Both the position numbers and the translations under genes were made by a program. From Dyella japonica DSM 16301 (lineage in GTDB: Bacteria; Pseudomonadota; Gammaproteobacteria; Xanthomonadales; Rhodanobacteraceae), in NCBI RefSeq assembly GCF_001010355.1, contig NZ_JPLA01000001.1:62001-126000 (forward strand): DNA of 64,000 nucleotides, written 5' to 3'. Within the stretch, counting starts at the first letter, position 1. Each line of letters starts with the position of its first letter. Below the pieces are notes generated by a model, which was given only the letters and a program-made list of their open reading frames with translations, was not told where the DNA came from and made no database searches. This document shows, in pieces, positions 8,843 through 19,000 of the stretch.

Positions 8843-9463
8843 TTAGCGCGGTTGCGCAGCGGTGCGGGCCAGCATGCCGGTGATTGCGTCCCGCCACTCC
8901 GGCCCCTGTGCCGTGAAGAACTGCTCGAATTCGGCAAGATACCTGGGGTTCGCGCTTTTCAGCGGCGTGCGGCTACACCACACATGCACGTGCACGGTGG
9001 CTGGATCCTTCTGGCTCAGGGAAATGTCGTAGCGTGACACCCCGGTTTCGGGAATGAAGATGAGATAGCCGACTTTGCCCTGTACGGGCGCATAGTGGTC
9101 CATGACCCAGGTTGCCGTGCCCCACGGCGATTTCGTCTGGAAGACGGCGCCGACCTCCTGGCCGCCGCCCGTGGGGCGGATGAATTCAGGGCTCCAGTCG
9201 GGCGCCCACTCTCGCTCTTTGACGGGTCCAAAATACGGCGTGAGCGCCGCCACGGTTCCCGGCAGGTCGAACTCGAAGTCGCGTTCTGCATACATCTGCG
9301 CCGCTCCTGTCGAGGATGGCGCATGCAATGCGCCGTGCAATCCATGCGCACCAGGTGCGCCGTGACCACCCTGCGCACCGCTTTGCGAATGGGCCATGCC
9401 AACGCCCAAGCCGATGGCAAGAGACACGACCATGGAGCCGATCCACATGATCTTCACGTCCAT
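8843..9463 (-). CDS. Secreted or membrane-anchored hypothetical protein
   Basis: 206 residues. Residues 1-26 form a hydrophobic signal-anchor or signal peptide ending near AHS. A Gly/His/Ala-rich linker (about 27-55) is followed by a compact domain of about 140 residues with conserved-looking aromatic positions (WAPDWSPEF, WGTATWVMDHY) and histidines in VHVHVWCSR. The pattern of strands is compatible with a polyketide-cyclase/START-like (SRPBCC) fold, but this is a guess. It is divergent from the VOC gene at 9610 across a promoter region carrying a short palindrome. Confidence 0.65.
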   Translation of the reverse strand: MDVKIMWIGSMVVSLAIGLGVGMAHSQSGAQGGHGAPGAHGLHGALHAPSSTGAAQMYAERDFEFDLPGTVAALTPYFGPVKEREWAPDWSPEFIRPTGGGQEVGAVFQTKSPWGTATWVMDHYAPVQGKVGYLIFIPETGVSRYDISLSQKDPATVHVHVWCSRTPLKSANPRYLAEFEQFFTAQGPEWRDAITGMLARTAAQPR

Positions 9464-9496
9464 TGGAAACCTCGCGTCCGGTCGGTAGCTTATAAC

Positions 9497-9510
9497 GGTA
9501 CCTTGGTACC
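9497..9510. promoter_or_regulatory. GGTACC-TT-GGTACC palindromic operator candidate
   Basis: Two GGTACC palindromes separated by two bases form an inverted repeat between divergent genes, with a further GGTAG immediately after. The A+T-rich TTATAACG next to it could be a minus-strand -10 element. Spacing and symmetry resemble a TetR- or MerR-type operator; no regulator gene is adjacent. Confidence 0.35.
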
Positions 9511-9609
9511 ACGGTAGATATTATGCCGCGACGGCCGACCGTGCAAGTGGCGGCCCTTTGCGGTCCCTGATTCATTGTCAGAACACTGGCTACCTTGTAG
9601 CTTGGGCAC

Positions 9610-10047
9610 ATGGCGCTGAAGCGGATGGACAACGTGGGCATCGTCGTCGAGGACCTCGACGCTGCGATTGCTTTCTTCCGCGAGCTCGGGCTCGATCTCG
9701 AAGGGCGGGCCACGATCGAAGGCGAATGGGCTGGGCGGGTCACCGGGCTGGAGGATCAGCGCGTCGAGATTGCCATGATGCGCACACCCGACGGCCACAG
9801 CCGGCTCGAGCTGTCCCGGTTTCTCGCGCCTCCTGTCGTCGCCGATCACCGGAACGCTCCGGTAAACGCACTAGGCTACTTGCGCGTGATGTTCGCCGTG
9901 GACGACGTCGACGGCACGCTTGAGAGGCTCCGCAAGTACGGCGCAGAGCTCGTAGGCGAAGTTGTCCAATATCAGGACACGTATCGGCTCTGCTATATCC
10001 GCGGTCCTGAAGGGCTGCTCATCGGACTAGCCCAAGAACTCGGCTGA
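9610..10047 (+). CDS. VOC family protein (glyoxalase/bleomycin-resistance/dioxygenase superfamily)
   Basis: 145 residues with two repeated beta-alpha-beta-beta-beta modules: residues 1-65 (MDNVGIVVEDLDAAIAFFRELG) and about 85-143 (GYLRVMFAVDDVDGTLERLRKYG, ending YIRGPEGLLIGLAQEL). The terminal GPEG/E segment is the usual metal-ligand region of the superfamily. VOC proteins use a paired-module metal site for isomerase, dioxygenase or binding roles, so the exact activity cannot be set from this. The gene is convergent with the eCIS operon, leaving only 17 bases between stops. Confidence 0.85.
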   Translation: MALKRMDNVGIVVEDLDAAIAFFRELGLDLEGRATIEGEWAGRVTGLEDQRVEIAMMRTPDGHSRLELSRFLAPPVVADHRNAPVNALGYLRVMFAVDDVDGTLERLRKYGAELVGEVVQYQDTYRLCYIRGPEGLLIGLAQELG

Positions 10048-10064
10048 TAGCTTCGGCCGGTGAG

Positions 10065-10847
10065 TCAGCTCAACGCCTGCCAGGTGAGCGGACCGACGAT
10101 GCCATCGGGCACCAGGCTGCGCGAACGTTGGAACGCACGCACCAGGGCCTCGGTGTGTGGACCAAAATAGCCGTCCGGATTAGCGCCGACTTTGCCCTGG
10201 ATGAGCTTGACCAATTCGCCCACCGCACCGCGTCGCAAGGTTGGCCTTCCCTGCGCATGGCCAGCTTGACTGGGCTCGGCCGACGGTATCAGGGGACGCA
10301 CCGGGAAACTGCCACTCATCACGCCGGCAACGGATTGGCGGAAGGCCGCCATATCGAAGGATGGATCGATTTTTCTGCCAGCCGGCAAGGCGTATTCCTT
10401 GTGGCCCGCACAGGCATCGGCTCCGCGCTGCAGCCTGGCAAGCAAGGCGGCCACGCCACGGCGAAAAGCGTCCAGCTGCACCGATGGCCACGGCTCGCCG
10501 GCACCTGAATTCTCCGCTTCGATGGCAATGAAACTTGAGTTTCCGGTGGTGCAGCCCTGCCACATGCCTTCACCGGCGTGATTGCAGCGGCCGGCTGCCA
10601 CCACATAGAACGTGCCGTCCCGCCCCAGCCCCAGTTGCGCCAGCGGGCCGGCCAGATCCGGGCGTCCTTCGACCAAGGTGCGCAGTGTCGGCATATTGCC
10701 CGCCGTTGCGTTCGCCGTGTGGTGGCACATCACCCCTTCGACCTGCCCCATATCGCCGCGCCCACGCGTCTCCCAGCCGTCGACGATGGCTACTTTCAGG
10801 CCCGCATTGCGCAACACGGGTTGCAGCCAAAGCAGACTGTAGGTCAT
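10065..10847 (-). CDS. N-acetylmuramoyl-L-alanine amidase with C-terminal peptidoglycan-binding domain, last gene of the eCIS operon
   Basis: 260 residues. Residues about 25-165 are an Amidase_2/PGRP-like catalytic domain: CHHTAN near residue 41 gives the first zinc histidine, and AGHKEYALPAGRKIDP the second histidine and the catalytic lysine/aspartate region. Residues about 195-258 are a PG_binding_1 domain (LRRGAVGELVKLIQ, DGYFGPHTEALVRAFQ, DGIVGPLTWQAL). It should cleave the amide bond between MurNAc and the stem peptide. No signal peptide is seen, as in phage endolysins. Its ATG overlaps the stop of the membrane-protein gene upstream. Possible roles are release of particles by lysis, as in phage endolysins, or local wall opening. 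Confidence 0.9.
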   Translation of the reverse strand: MTYSLLWLQPVLRNAGLKVAIVDGWETRGRGDMGQVEGVMCHHTANATAGNMPTLRTLVEGRPDLAGPLAQLGLGRDGTFYVVAAGRCNHAGEGMWQGCTTGNSSFIAIEAENSGAGEPWPSVQLDAFRRGVAALLARLQRGADACAGHKEYALPAGRKIDPSFDMAAFRQSVAGVMSGSFPVRPLIPSAEPSQAGHAQGRPTLRRGAVGELVKLIQGKVGANPDGYFGPHTEALVRAFQRSRSLVPDGIVGPLTWQALS

Positions 10848-12016
10848 TGCGCCACGCCTCCCTGAGCGCAGGGAAGTTCCTGGTCCAGGGTCGGTGCCAG
10901 CGGGCTGGCACCGCAGCCATCGAGCTGAGGGCTCGTTGCGTCGTGCGCTGTGACCATCACTGGCGTTGCCACGACGCTGGCAAGTGGGTCGCTCGCGGGC
11001 GCCACGTCCTTGGCGGAGGGCTCCACCACGACATGCGTTTGCTCGTCTGAAGCAGCGGGTTTGAGGCTGCTCCTCAAGGTCATGATCTTGTTGAGCACGT
11101 CGAACCAGAACGGTGCGCCGAGCGTGACCGCAAAAGCCGTGAGCAGCCAACCCAGCGCCGGCGCCACGAAGGTGTGCCAGGCATATGCAGCGGGTCCGGC
11201 TGGGGGTTGCGCATGTCCGTTGGCAGGTTGCGCCCATCCAATCGGCAACGATGTCTGGGCGATGAGTTGCTGGATGGGGTCCGAGTCACCGGGTGTGCCA
11301 TCCGAACTCCTGGCCGTCCTCTCGGCCTGGGCGACCAGCGCCTGGCGCACCGACGGGTTGCCATAGAGGTAGTCGGCCAGCGCGAGCGTGTTGATGTTGA
11401 AGCCGATCGCCAGGCCAAGCCCAAGCAGGAAAATGACCAGCTGACTTGCCCGCTTGTACATGCCGGAAATCCGGTCCATCGCGCTGTCGAACCACGCCTC
11501 GACATGCCGCACGGATGTCTCCAGGTCATCGCCTGCCGTGTTGACCGCCATGCTGACCACGCGTTGCAGGGTTGCATTCGGCAGGGTCGGGATGCCGGCG
11601 CGTATCGATGCCAGGGAGAGTTCCATGCTGTCCGCCAGCGTCGGGCCGGTGTCGCCCTTGCCGCTATTCGATGGTCCGCGCGCGGCCATGTCGAGCAAGG
11701 CCAGGGCGAAGTTACGCGAGGGAATATAGGACGGAAGGTTGTGCCCACGGCTGTACCAACGCGGATTCAAGGCCAGCGGCGCGATGGGATAGACGCCAAA
11801 GTAAAGCGGATCGATTAACGGGTGCTGATACAGCTGACGGGTCAGGCTGCCCGTATCCACGTCGCTCAACAGCTCGCGTATCCCACGCTCCAGATACGCC
11901 GCCCGCGTCTTGAGCCACGCCTCGATGCCTTCGCGGATCGTCGAGCACATCATGCTCAGGATGATGTAGATGAAGACGATGCCGATCGCCACATCGAGGA
12001 TCGCGGAACCGAACAT
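10844..12016 (-). CDS. eCIS-associated membrane protein of unknown function
   Basis: 390 residues. An N-terminal helix (residues 3-25, IGIVFIYIILSMMCS) is followed by a conserved-looking cytoplasmic segment (REGIEAWLKTRAAYLERGIRELL), a long soluble middle, a strong membrane helix (VIFLLGLGLAIGF) and another near VAPALGWLLTAFAVTLGAPFWF with the motif GAPFWFDVLNK, then a polar tail. Proteins of this layout are widespread and uncharacterised. It lies after the DUF6519 gene and is translationally coupled to the amidase. It could anchor particles, act in a holin-like way, or be unrelated to assembly; there is nothing more decisive in the sequence. Confidence 0.75.
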   Translation of the reverse strand: MFGSAILDVAIGIVFIYIILSMMCSTIREGIEAWLKTRAAYLERGIRELLSDVDTGSLTRQLYQHPLIDPLYFGVYPIAPLALNPRWYSRGHNLPSYIPSRNFALALLDMAARGPSNSGKGDTGPTLADSMELSLASIRAGIPTLPNATLQRVVSMAVNTAGDDLETSVRHVEAWFDSAMDRISGMYKRASQLVIFLLGLGLAIGFNINTLALADYLYGNPSVRQALVAQAERTARSSDGTPGDSDPIQQLIAQTSLPIGWAQPANGHAQPPAGPAAYAWHTFVAPALGWLLTAFAVTLGAPFWFDVLNKIMTLRSSLKPAASDEQTHVVVEPSAKDVAPASDPLASVVATPVMVTAHDATSPQLDGCGASPLAPTLDQELPCAQGGVAQ

Positions 12017-12127
12017 GAGTTACGCCCTCATCGCGTGCACATGGAGTCACGACCGATGGATCGAACCGCGCCATCGGCGCTTATGGTTTTCGCCGCCCAT
12101 CCGCCCGCCGCTCCAACTGGCAGGCGA

Positions 12128-13798
12128 CTACTTGGGCGCTTTTTTCCGCGTCGACTTCACCGCACTCTTGGCAGGGGTCTTCGCACTGGCCTTGGTCTTG
12201 GCTTTGCTTTTGACCTTGGTCGACGTGTTGGTGACGGCGAGTTCGCTCAGCGGTTTGGCAACGGGCGCCGTCGCGGGACTCGCCGCCGGAGCAGCACCGA
12301 TCGCCGCCCCGGTGCTGTACGTCGGGCGCTGCAACAGCGCACATAGCGAATCGAAACGGCAACAGCACTCGGTGTACGAGCCGGCAGCCTGACTGATGCC
12401 CAGCGTCGCATAGTGGTGCATGCCACGAGACTTCAAGGCGCTGGGCTGGCCGTTGTTCTGGGGCCAGTCGAGGCTGCCATCGCCGGCTACGCGCGCGGGT
12501 ATCAGCCAATAATCCCCCGTGGCGTAGACACCCCCTGCGGCGAAGGTGACTTCGATACCGTCCTCCAACGCGATCGCCGCACCCTCGATCAGCGGCACGC
12601 AGCCCTGCGCATTCACCCCGCTCTTTTGATCCCAGCGACGCATGAGCGGATGTTTCTGCGCGCTGTTGCTGACCGCATAAGCCGTCACCCCGTTGGGCGC
12701 AGCGAGGGTCACCAGGTGATGGGGTATATCGATCGCGGTGACCTGCAGCAGGGGGCTGGCCAGCTGGCCCAGCGTGTAGTCGTCGTCGACCAGCTCGACC
12801 CAGTCATTGACGGCGAGGCCCAGCCGCTGGTCGCGGCCAAGGCTCGCCACGGTCACGGCAATCAGGGCGCTGCCATCGGCTTGCGCAGTGGTGGCCGTCT
12901 GCAATACCGGGAAGATCACCGAGCCATTTTCGCGGGAAAATTTGAACGTGGCGCCACTCGCGCCGCCGACTGTACCTGCCAGGCCACCTTGGTGAACCTC
13001 CACGCGATAGAGCTGGTTCTCGCATCCGCGATAGCGAGCATCTGCCGCAATGACGCACGGATCGCTGTCCGACGGAGCCGGCCCCAGCTGGGCCTGCATG
13101 AGTGGCCATGCATAAGTGGCGCGGGCGCCCAGCACGCCGCCGATGGTCTGGCACAGATTGCCGCCATTGGCGGCGACCGCGGCAAACGACTGGCGTAGTG
13201 CATCGACCTGGGTGAGTTGGTTGTTGATCGCCGCTGATGCGCTGGCATCGTTGCCGGCCGCCTGCAGGCGCAGCTTGAGCGCGGCGGTGATGATGTCCAG
13301 CGGGCTGGCATCCAGTCCGAGCAGACGGACCTGCCAGATGGTCTGGGCGCGCGATGCCGTATCCACGCCATCCAGCGCCAGGTCAAGCAGCGACGGTGCC
13401 TCGATGGCCGACACATGGCGCTCCCACACATCGACCCATAAGGCGAAACTCGCCGGCGGCTGCGTCCAGCTGCCGGCGATGTCGAGCGGCGTGGGCGCAT
13501 AGGGTTGGGCGCCCAAGGTGCAGTCGGCATCGTTCTCGCAAAGAATGCCATCGACGTAGAAATGCCCTGCCTTCAGCGGCCACCCCGAAAGACCGCCCTG
13601 GCCGGCCGTCACCTGGAAGCCGCTGCCGACGGCCCAGCACGGACCCACCAGGTCACGGATCAGCGTATGCAGTAGATGCAGCTGGATGCCGACCTGCTCG
13701 TTCCAATCCGCCTCCAGCAGCACCCTGCCCTGTTGCTGCAGCACGCGTGTCCGGTGTTGGGTCGGATCGAACGTGACGCGTGCGAAGTCACCTTTCAT
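12128..13798 (-). CDS. DUF6519 domain protein of the eCIS
   Basis: 556 residues from ATG 13798, which has AGGAGA ten bases upstream. It opens MKGDFARVTFDPTQH followed by VLQQQGRVLLEADWNEQ, the hallmark start of DUF6519 proteins found in contractile injection loci. The middle is beta-rich and has a tube/needle-like repetitive region; the last 50 residues are lysine/alanine/proline-rich (KSKAKTKASAKTPAK), probably disordered and positively charged. It may be a baseplate- or fibre-associated structural protein. It lies between tail protein I and the membrane protein, ten bases after the former. The basic tail is unusual and could bind DNA, lipids or an acidic partner. Confidence 0.85.
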   Translation of the reverse strand: MKGDFARVTFDPTQHRTRVLQQQGRVLLEADWNEQVGIQLHLLHTLIRDLVGPCWAVGSGFQVTAGQGGLSGWPLKAGHFYVDGILCENDADCTLGAQPYAPTPLDIAGSWTQPPASFALWVDVWERHVSAIEAPSLLDLALDGVDTASRAQTIWQVRLLGLDASPLDIITAALKLRLQAAGNDASASAAINNQLTQVDALRQSFAAVAANGGNLCQTIGGVLGARATYAWPLMQAQLGPAPSDSDPCVIAADARYRGCENQLYRVEVHQGGLAGTVGGASGATFKFSRENGSVIFPVLQTATTAQADGSALIAVTVASLGRDQRLGLAVNDWVELVDDDYTLGQLASPLLQVTAIDIPHHLVTLAAPNGVTAYAVSNSAQKHPLMRRWDQKSGVNAQGCVPLIEGAAIALEDGIEVTFAAGGVYATGDYWLIPARVAGDGSLDWPQNNGQPSALKSRGMHHYATLGISQAAGSYTECCCRFDSLCALLQRPTYSTGAAIGAAPAASPATAPVAKPLSELAVTNTSTKVKSKAKTKASAKTPAKSAVKSTRKKAPK

Positions 13799-13808
13799 GG
13801 TCGATCTC

Positions 13809-16055
13809 CTAGCTCGCGTAGAGGATGCCGGCGTCGGTATTGGCCGGCACGTATTCCTGCAACCGCAGGGCGAGGTTGGCTTCCCGTTGCGGTTCGTACA
13901 GATCGTGATAGACGCCCATCGCCGAGCCATCCGATGCGCCGCTGCGGATCTCCTCGCAGCAGGCATCATGCAGGCGCACATAGTCGGGCCGTGCATAGCG
14001 GAGACTGCGCAGCAGCGGCACAACGCGAAGGATCCCTGAGGCGCGCTGAGTCTGCGGTACAGCCGCCGTCGCCAGATCGGGCTGGCAATGGAAGCGTTGA
14101 GGCGTGCGTGAGCCTGTCGGCACAAAGCAGAAGCGCATGCAGCCCAGCTGGCGGCGCAATACGCGCACCAGGCTCACGAAGATGCTGTCCTCGGCCAGCT
14201 GGATGCTGTGCGCCTGCACTTCGCCGATGACGGTGCAGCGCCGGATGCTGGCGTTCACATAGGCCACGGCCTCGTCGGGCGCGCCGATCGCCACGCGCTC
14301 GATGCCAGTCGCATCCAGGACGCTGTCGCACAACTGCAGCAGTGGCGGCTCGCCGCGGCGTGGCGGGCTGATCACGGAAATAGGCCCGATGATGCTGTGC
14401 TCCACGCGCAGCGACGCACGCGTGCCATCCAGTGTCACGCTCGGCTCGCCCGGACGCTTGGGATCGCATTCGCATTGCAGCGTCCAGCCAGGCACCAGGG
14501 TGCAATGGCGTATCACCAGTTCACACAGGTCCGGCGTTGGCGTGGCGCTTTCGGTGTCGTCACTTTCGGCGTGGACTTCGACGCCGCGACCGATGATCAG
14601 CAGTCCGTCCATCAGGAAGCGGCTGCCGGCAGCACCGCTGATGCTGAGCGCATCCTGCTGGTTGGCGCGGACATCGAGCAGGCGCAGCACGGGGCGCGTG
14701 CGATCGGCCGCGCGCAGCTGGATCGCTTCGCCAGCGGCCAATTGCAGGTCGAGGCTGCCGTCATACACGCCGCTCTCGGCCAGCTCGATCACCAGGGCAC
14801 GAAGGCCCGGCGTCGCCGCCTTGGCAGTGGACCACGCGGCCAGCGCATCGCTGATGCTGGCGAAATGCCCTGGCGGGAGATTGCTCTGGATTCCGTCGCT
14901 GGTGGGCAGCACCGTATGCACGACGTAGCGCGTGGCGTTTTCCAGCTCAGGCGTGGTGCGCGCGTACTCGCCGCCGCCAAGGTTGGCCGCGAAACCGTAC
15001 TGATAACTCACCCAGACACCATGCTTGGGGCGCGTATTGGCGGGAAACATCAGGCGGCCACGCTCGGGGTCGACCGCCACGCGCCCTTTTGGAATCTGGT
15101 AATGCCAGCCGGACAGGTCCGCCGGCATCAAGGCTTCGCGCGGCACTGGCAGGCCCTGCCCTTTGGATGGCCAATCCGGCGCATAGATGAGCACGCTCTT
15201 GCCATCGCCGTAGAGGGCCTCGGACACGCTGGCGTAGTCGGCGAGCGGTCCGCGCTCGGCAAAGCGGTAACGGCGCAAGGGCACCGGCAACTCGCTTTCC
15301 TGCGTCACTGTGGTCGCTGCCGCCGGACTCTCGGGGCGCTGAAACAGAGGCGTATCGTTGCCCAATACGCTGAAGGTGTAGCAGTGCGGCCCGATGTCTT
15401 CCACGCAATACGCTGCGGTCACCGTCACCGGATAGCTGCGCAGCCGGAACACGAACAAGCCCAGGTCGGGCACGCCATAGCGGCCGCGACGATGATGGCT
15501 GCTCATCCGCCTTATATCCACGCTGTGGGCCAGCGGATCGAAGGCGCCATTGGCCCAGCGGATCCGCTGCATCACGCCCGGATCGCGCACATTGGCCATA
15601 CCGCCGCGGCTTCGATGCTGGTGATCGAGGTGTTGCATCCAACCCAGCAGCCGGTAGAACTCCACGGCCCGCGCGGGCCAGTCCGCGGCATCGCGCGCCA
15701 GGTCGTCGAGCAAGGCCAGTGTGCCCTTGCGGCGGCGTGCGTCTATCGTGTTCGCCACATCGGCGCGCGGAGCGAGTACGCGGCCCAGCTTCGCGGCCGG
15801 CGCGCCGTCCTCGCCCAGGGCTTGCGCCTCCGGCAACAAGCTGTAGCCGAGCAGGTCGCCGATGTAAGGCACGACCCAGTCATCGCAGGTCTCGATGAAC
15901 CAGTTGTTGTACAGCCGCGTGATATCCGCCTCCAGCAGATTGACCTGGGTGGTCATGACGCGCAGGAAGTCCCTCAGCGGATAGCCGACCTGCGCGTCGC
16001 GCATGCGGTAGACGACAGGCATCAGATCGTAGAGGCGATCGGGGTTCGCGCTCAT
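13809..16055 (-). CDS. Phage tail protein I-like baseplate protein with probable beta-helix domain
   Basis: 748 residues from ATG 16055 (GTG 16058 is possible); the ATG shares one base with the preceding stop. The N-terminal 200 residues (NPDRLYDLMPVVYRMRDAQ, LEADITRLYNNWFIETC, VPYIGDLLGY) match the phage tail protein I family that attaches fibres to the baseplate wedge. The second half has short repeating hydrophobic strands (FASISDALAAW, ALVIELAESGVYDG, CELVIRHCTLVPGW, VEHSIIGPISVIS) characteristic of a right-handed parallel beta-helix. No separate tail-fibre gene is evident in the operon, so this protein might also supply surface recognition; that is inference. Confidence 0.82.
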   Translation of the reverse strand: MSANPDRLYDLMPVVYRMRDAQVGYPLRDFLRVMTTQVNLLEADITRLYNNWFIETCDDWVVPYIGDLLGYSLLPEAQALGEDGAPAAKLGRVLAPRADVANTIDARRRKGTLALLDDLARDAADWPARAVEFYRLLGWMQHLDHQHRSRGGMANVRDPGVMQRIRWANGAFDPLAHSVDIRRMSSHHRRGRYGVPDLGLFVFRLRSYPVTVTAAYCVEDIGPHCYTFSVLGNDTPLFQRPESPAAATTVTQESELPVPLRRYRFAERGPLADYASVSEALYGDGKSVLIYAPDWPSKGQGLPVPREALMPADLSGWHYQIPKGRVAVDPERGRLMFPANTRPKHGVWVSYQYGFAANLGGGEYARTTPELENATRYVVHTVLPTSDGIQSNLPPGHFASISDALAAWSTAKAATPGLRALVIELAESGVYDGSLDLQLAAGEAIQLRAADRTRPVLRLLDVRANQQDALSISGAAGSRFLMDGLLIIGRGVEVHAESDDTESATPTPDLCELVIRHCTLVPGWTLQCECDPKRPGEPSVTLDGTRASLRVEHSIIGPISVISPPRRGEPPLLQLCDSVLDATGIERVAIGAPDEAVAYVNASIRRCTVIGEVQAHSIQLAEDSIFVSLVRVLRRQLGCMRFCFVPTGSRTPQRFHCQPDLATAAVPQTQRASGILRVVPLLRSLRYARPDYVRLHDACCEEIRSGASDGSAMGVYHDLYEPQREANLALRLQEYVPANTDAGILYAS

Positions 16056-19000
16056 CACGAGGTCTCCTGCAGCAGCAAGGTGTCCGGCACATCGGCGAGG
16101 AAGTACGCAAGCTGGGCGGGCTTCAGCACGCCGTTGGCGTCGTAGCGCGCGCCCAGCACGGGCACAGAGGAGTTCACGCCACCCGTTGTCTGCGCCGCAT
16201 TTCCTGACGATGACGTCGCCATTGTCGAACTGATGAAACCTACTCCGGCGGCGTTGTCGCCCTTGTCCGCGGTGTCGATGCCGAAGCCGGCCAGGATGGT
16301 GGCCTCGTCCAGACTGCCGAACGCATCCACGTCAACCCACGCCACCCCGCGTACGCCCTGCATGCAGGCTACGATTTCGCTGAGATAGATGCTCTGAGCC
16401 AGCTCGCGGCGCTCGAAGCCGAAACGCTCAAGCAGGCGCGCCCGCACCAGGGGCTCAACGGCATCCCAGGTGAAGTCGGCAAGCAACCCGATCTTTGCGC
16501 TGAGCGTCAACGCAAGCAGTTCGCGCACATTGAGACCGACCGACAGCGACGGATCGCCATAGCGCTGCATGGCCTGCAGCAGGTTTCCGTAGACATCGGA
16601 GGTTGCATCGATCGGCACATCGCCGGCACCAGCGATGGTGACCCACACCTGTGCGCCCAACTTCACCGCCGAGGCTTTGCCAATACCGCCAAAGGTGCGG
16701 GCGAAATCCGCATAGTCCGTCACGGAGACCAGGCGATCGAGCGCGAGCACGGCCAGCGGCACATTGCGCCGCGCCTGGTCGCGCGTTTCTGCATCCGCGC
16801 CGCCAGTCGCCGCCAGCGGATTGATCACGTCTTTCACGCCCAGCGGCTTGGTCGCCAGCAGGCTGATCTGGCCCGCATCGACGTTTCCGGGCGTGCCGAT
16901 GCCGTTGCGGTAGGTGGCGACAAGATTTTCGACACCCGTAGGCACCCGCGCGCCGTGGACGCCGTCACCGAAAATCACGCTGGTCTTGCCGCCATCATCG
17001 GTTGAGGTGACGAAGCTGCGGTCGGCGGGTGCTGCGCCGGCCAGGCTTTCCACTTCGTGCCACTGCATGCCGTTGACGATCACCTTCAACGTGCTCTGCA
17101 CGCCATCGACGGTCGGTGCGGAGACAAACGTCAGCGGCGCCTGTTTCAGCGCAAAGCTCGGCATCGCGACCGAGCCGTCGCCGTTGCCAAGCACTTCGTT
17201 GCGCGTCTCGCCGTTGGTGGCGTGGACCACGTTGGCATAGATGCTCACCGTGTTCCTCACGTACTGGTACGCCAGGCCCTTGTTGGCGAACACCAGGGTG
17301 CTGTGCACGGTATCGCCGGGAAGTTGGCTGCTGGCGCCCTGCTCGACGCCGGCGATCATCACCAGTTCGGCCGCGGTGACCGGGTTGGCGCCCGGTACAT
17401 CGGCGCGCTGGCCCTGCACGATCACCCAGCGCCCCGCCTTGAAGCCATCGATGGCGCCGTCCAGCGTGAGTCGCGTGGCGCTGTCCGTCGGAACATTGGC
17501 TGGAACGACATTGCCGACCAGATCATTGATCGGTACGTCGGCCGGATTCAGCGCCTCGCTCTGCGCATAGACCTGGGTGCCGCGCAGCGTGGAGCTGTCG
17601 GTGTCATGGGAGATGTCCCACAGGGCCGTACCGGTATCGTTGGCGAGGGCGAGCGCCGTGGTCTTGCCGCTCATGCCGTAGTCGGTGCGTGGGTGCACTT
17701 TCACGTTGCGCACCCTGGCCACCACGGGCAGCGAGCCCGGATCATCGCTGGGCTTGCGGATCACCACGTAGCTATCTGCCTCGATGCTGTCGTAGGCGTT
17801 GTCCAGCTGCAGCACATCGGCGAGTTCGTGCTGGGTCGACGGCTTCCAATCCGGTGCGGGACCGGGCACGTATGGCAAGTCCTTCTTGGTCGCCGGGTTC
17901 TGATTGGCCTGCAGGCCGGTGGGCACGACGGCGTTGTAGCCAAACAGGCAGGCTGGCGTACGCAGGACATAGATGCCCGACAGCGCTGGCGACGGCGCAC
18001 TCTGTGGCACGCCCGCCCAGCCAGCATAGAAGCTGCCGACCAGCCGGGCTTCGAAGTTGAGCAGCAATTGCGGCCGCGCGTCGCTGGCTGGCGCCAATGC
18101 GATTGCCGCACTTCGCGGCAGACGCAGACTGTTGACGGGCTGCACCTGGGGCGGCAGCTTCAAGGCCTGGTACAGCACGTTGATCAGCGTTCCGTACGTC
18201 GGCGATGGCGGTGGCGAATGCGTGCCGAACGCGTCATTCACCGCTTGCGTGAACGTAGCGACAGGCGGCGGCCCCGGAGGCGGCTGATCGTCCCCGAAGA
18301 TCGCATGGGTCACCAGCTCGTGGTAACTCCCGCGGTTGTCGCCGCCGAGCAGGAGCATGCGGCGCACCCAGGTGATCGCGCTTTCCCACGTCGCATAGTT
18401 GGGATCGGATGTATACGCAGCCAAGCCGTCCAGCGCGATACCGGCCGCATCGATGATGGCCGTGGTGGCCGGATCAAGGGCCTGCAACGTGACCTTGGTG
18501 AGCTGGCTGGCCTGCTGCGGCTCCGCTGTCTTGACCACGCGCAAGGCTTGTTCGCCCGTGGCGAGGTCGCCGAACAGGAACAACAAACGATCGCCCTGCT
18601 TCAGATGCTGGTCGGTTCCGGTGATCCACAGCTGGTCCATGCTCGATATCACCGACACCGGAATGCTCTGCGTCGCCGCCGAGGCCGGTGCGCGGGCGCG
18701 GATGTCCTGCGGCCGGCTGAGGCGCGGCAGCAAGGCATTCCAATCGCTGCTTGCATCCAGTGCCTCGGCCGTTTCAAAGGTCTGCATCTGCTCGCCCGGC
18801 GCAGGCACCGACTGCGCCTTGGAGCCGGCGGGGATGGTGACCGGACCAGAGTTGCTATTGAGCGTATAGGCAAGATAAACACTCGCCGACACGCCTGGAC
18901 GCAGCCGATAGTCGACCAGACGGCCCAGCTGCAACACCGAGCATCGCTCTGTCGCCGTGCGCAGATAGCCTTCGTTGGCGATGCGTTCCTGGTAGAAGCT

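Noticed and set aside
8332-8937. Longer start of the acetyltransferase at 8937
   Set aside because: The added 38 residues are Ser/Arg/Pro-rich, overlap the neighbouring gene and lack an RBS; ATG 8823 has GGAG ahead.
14208-16145. Long plus-strand frame of 645 codons opposite the tail protein gene
   Set aside because: It lies fully antisense to a gene with clear family motifs, is rich in Arg/His/Ala with no motif, and is explained by high third-position G+C.
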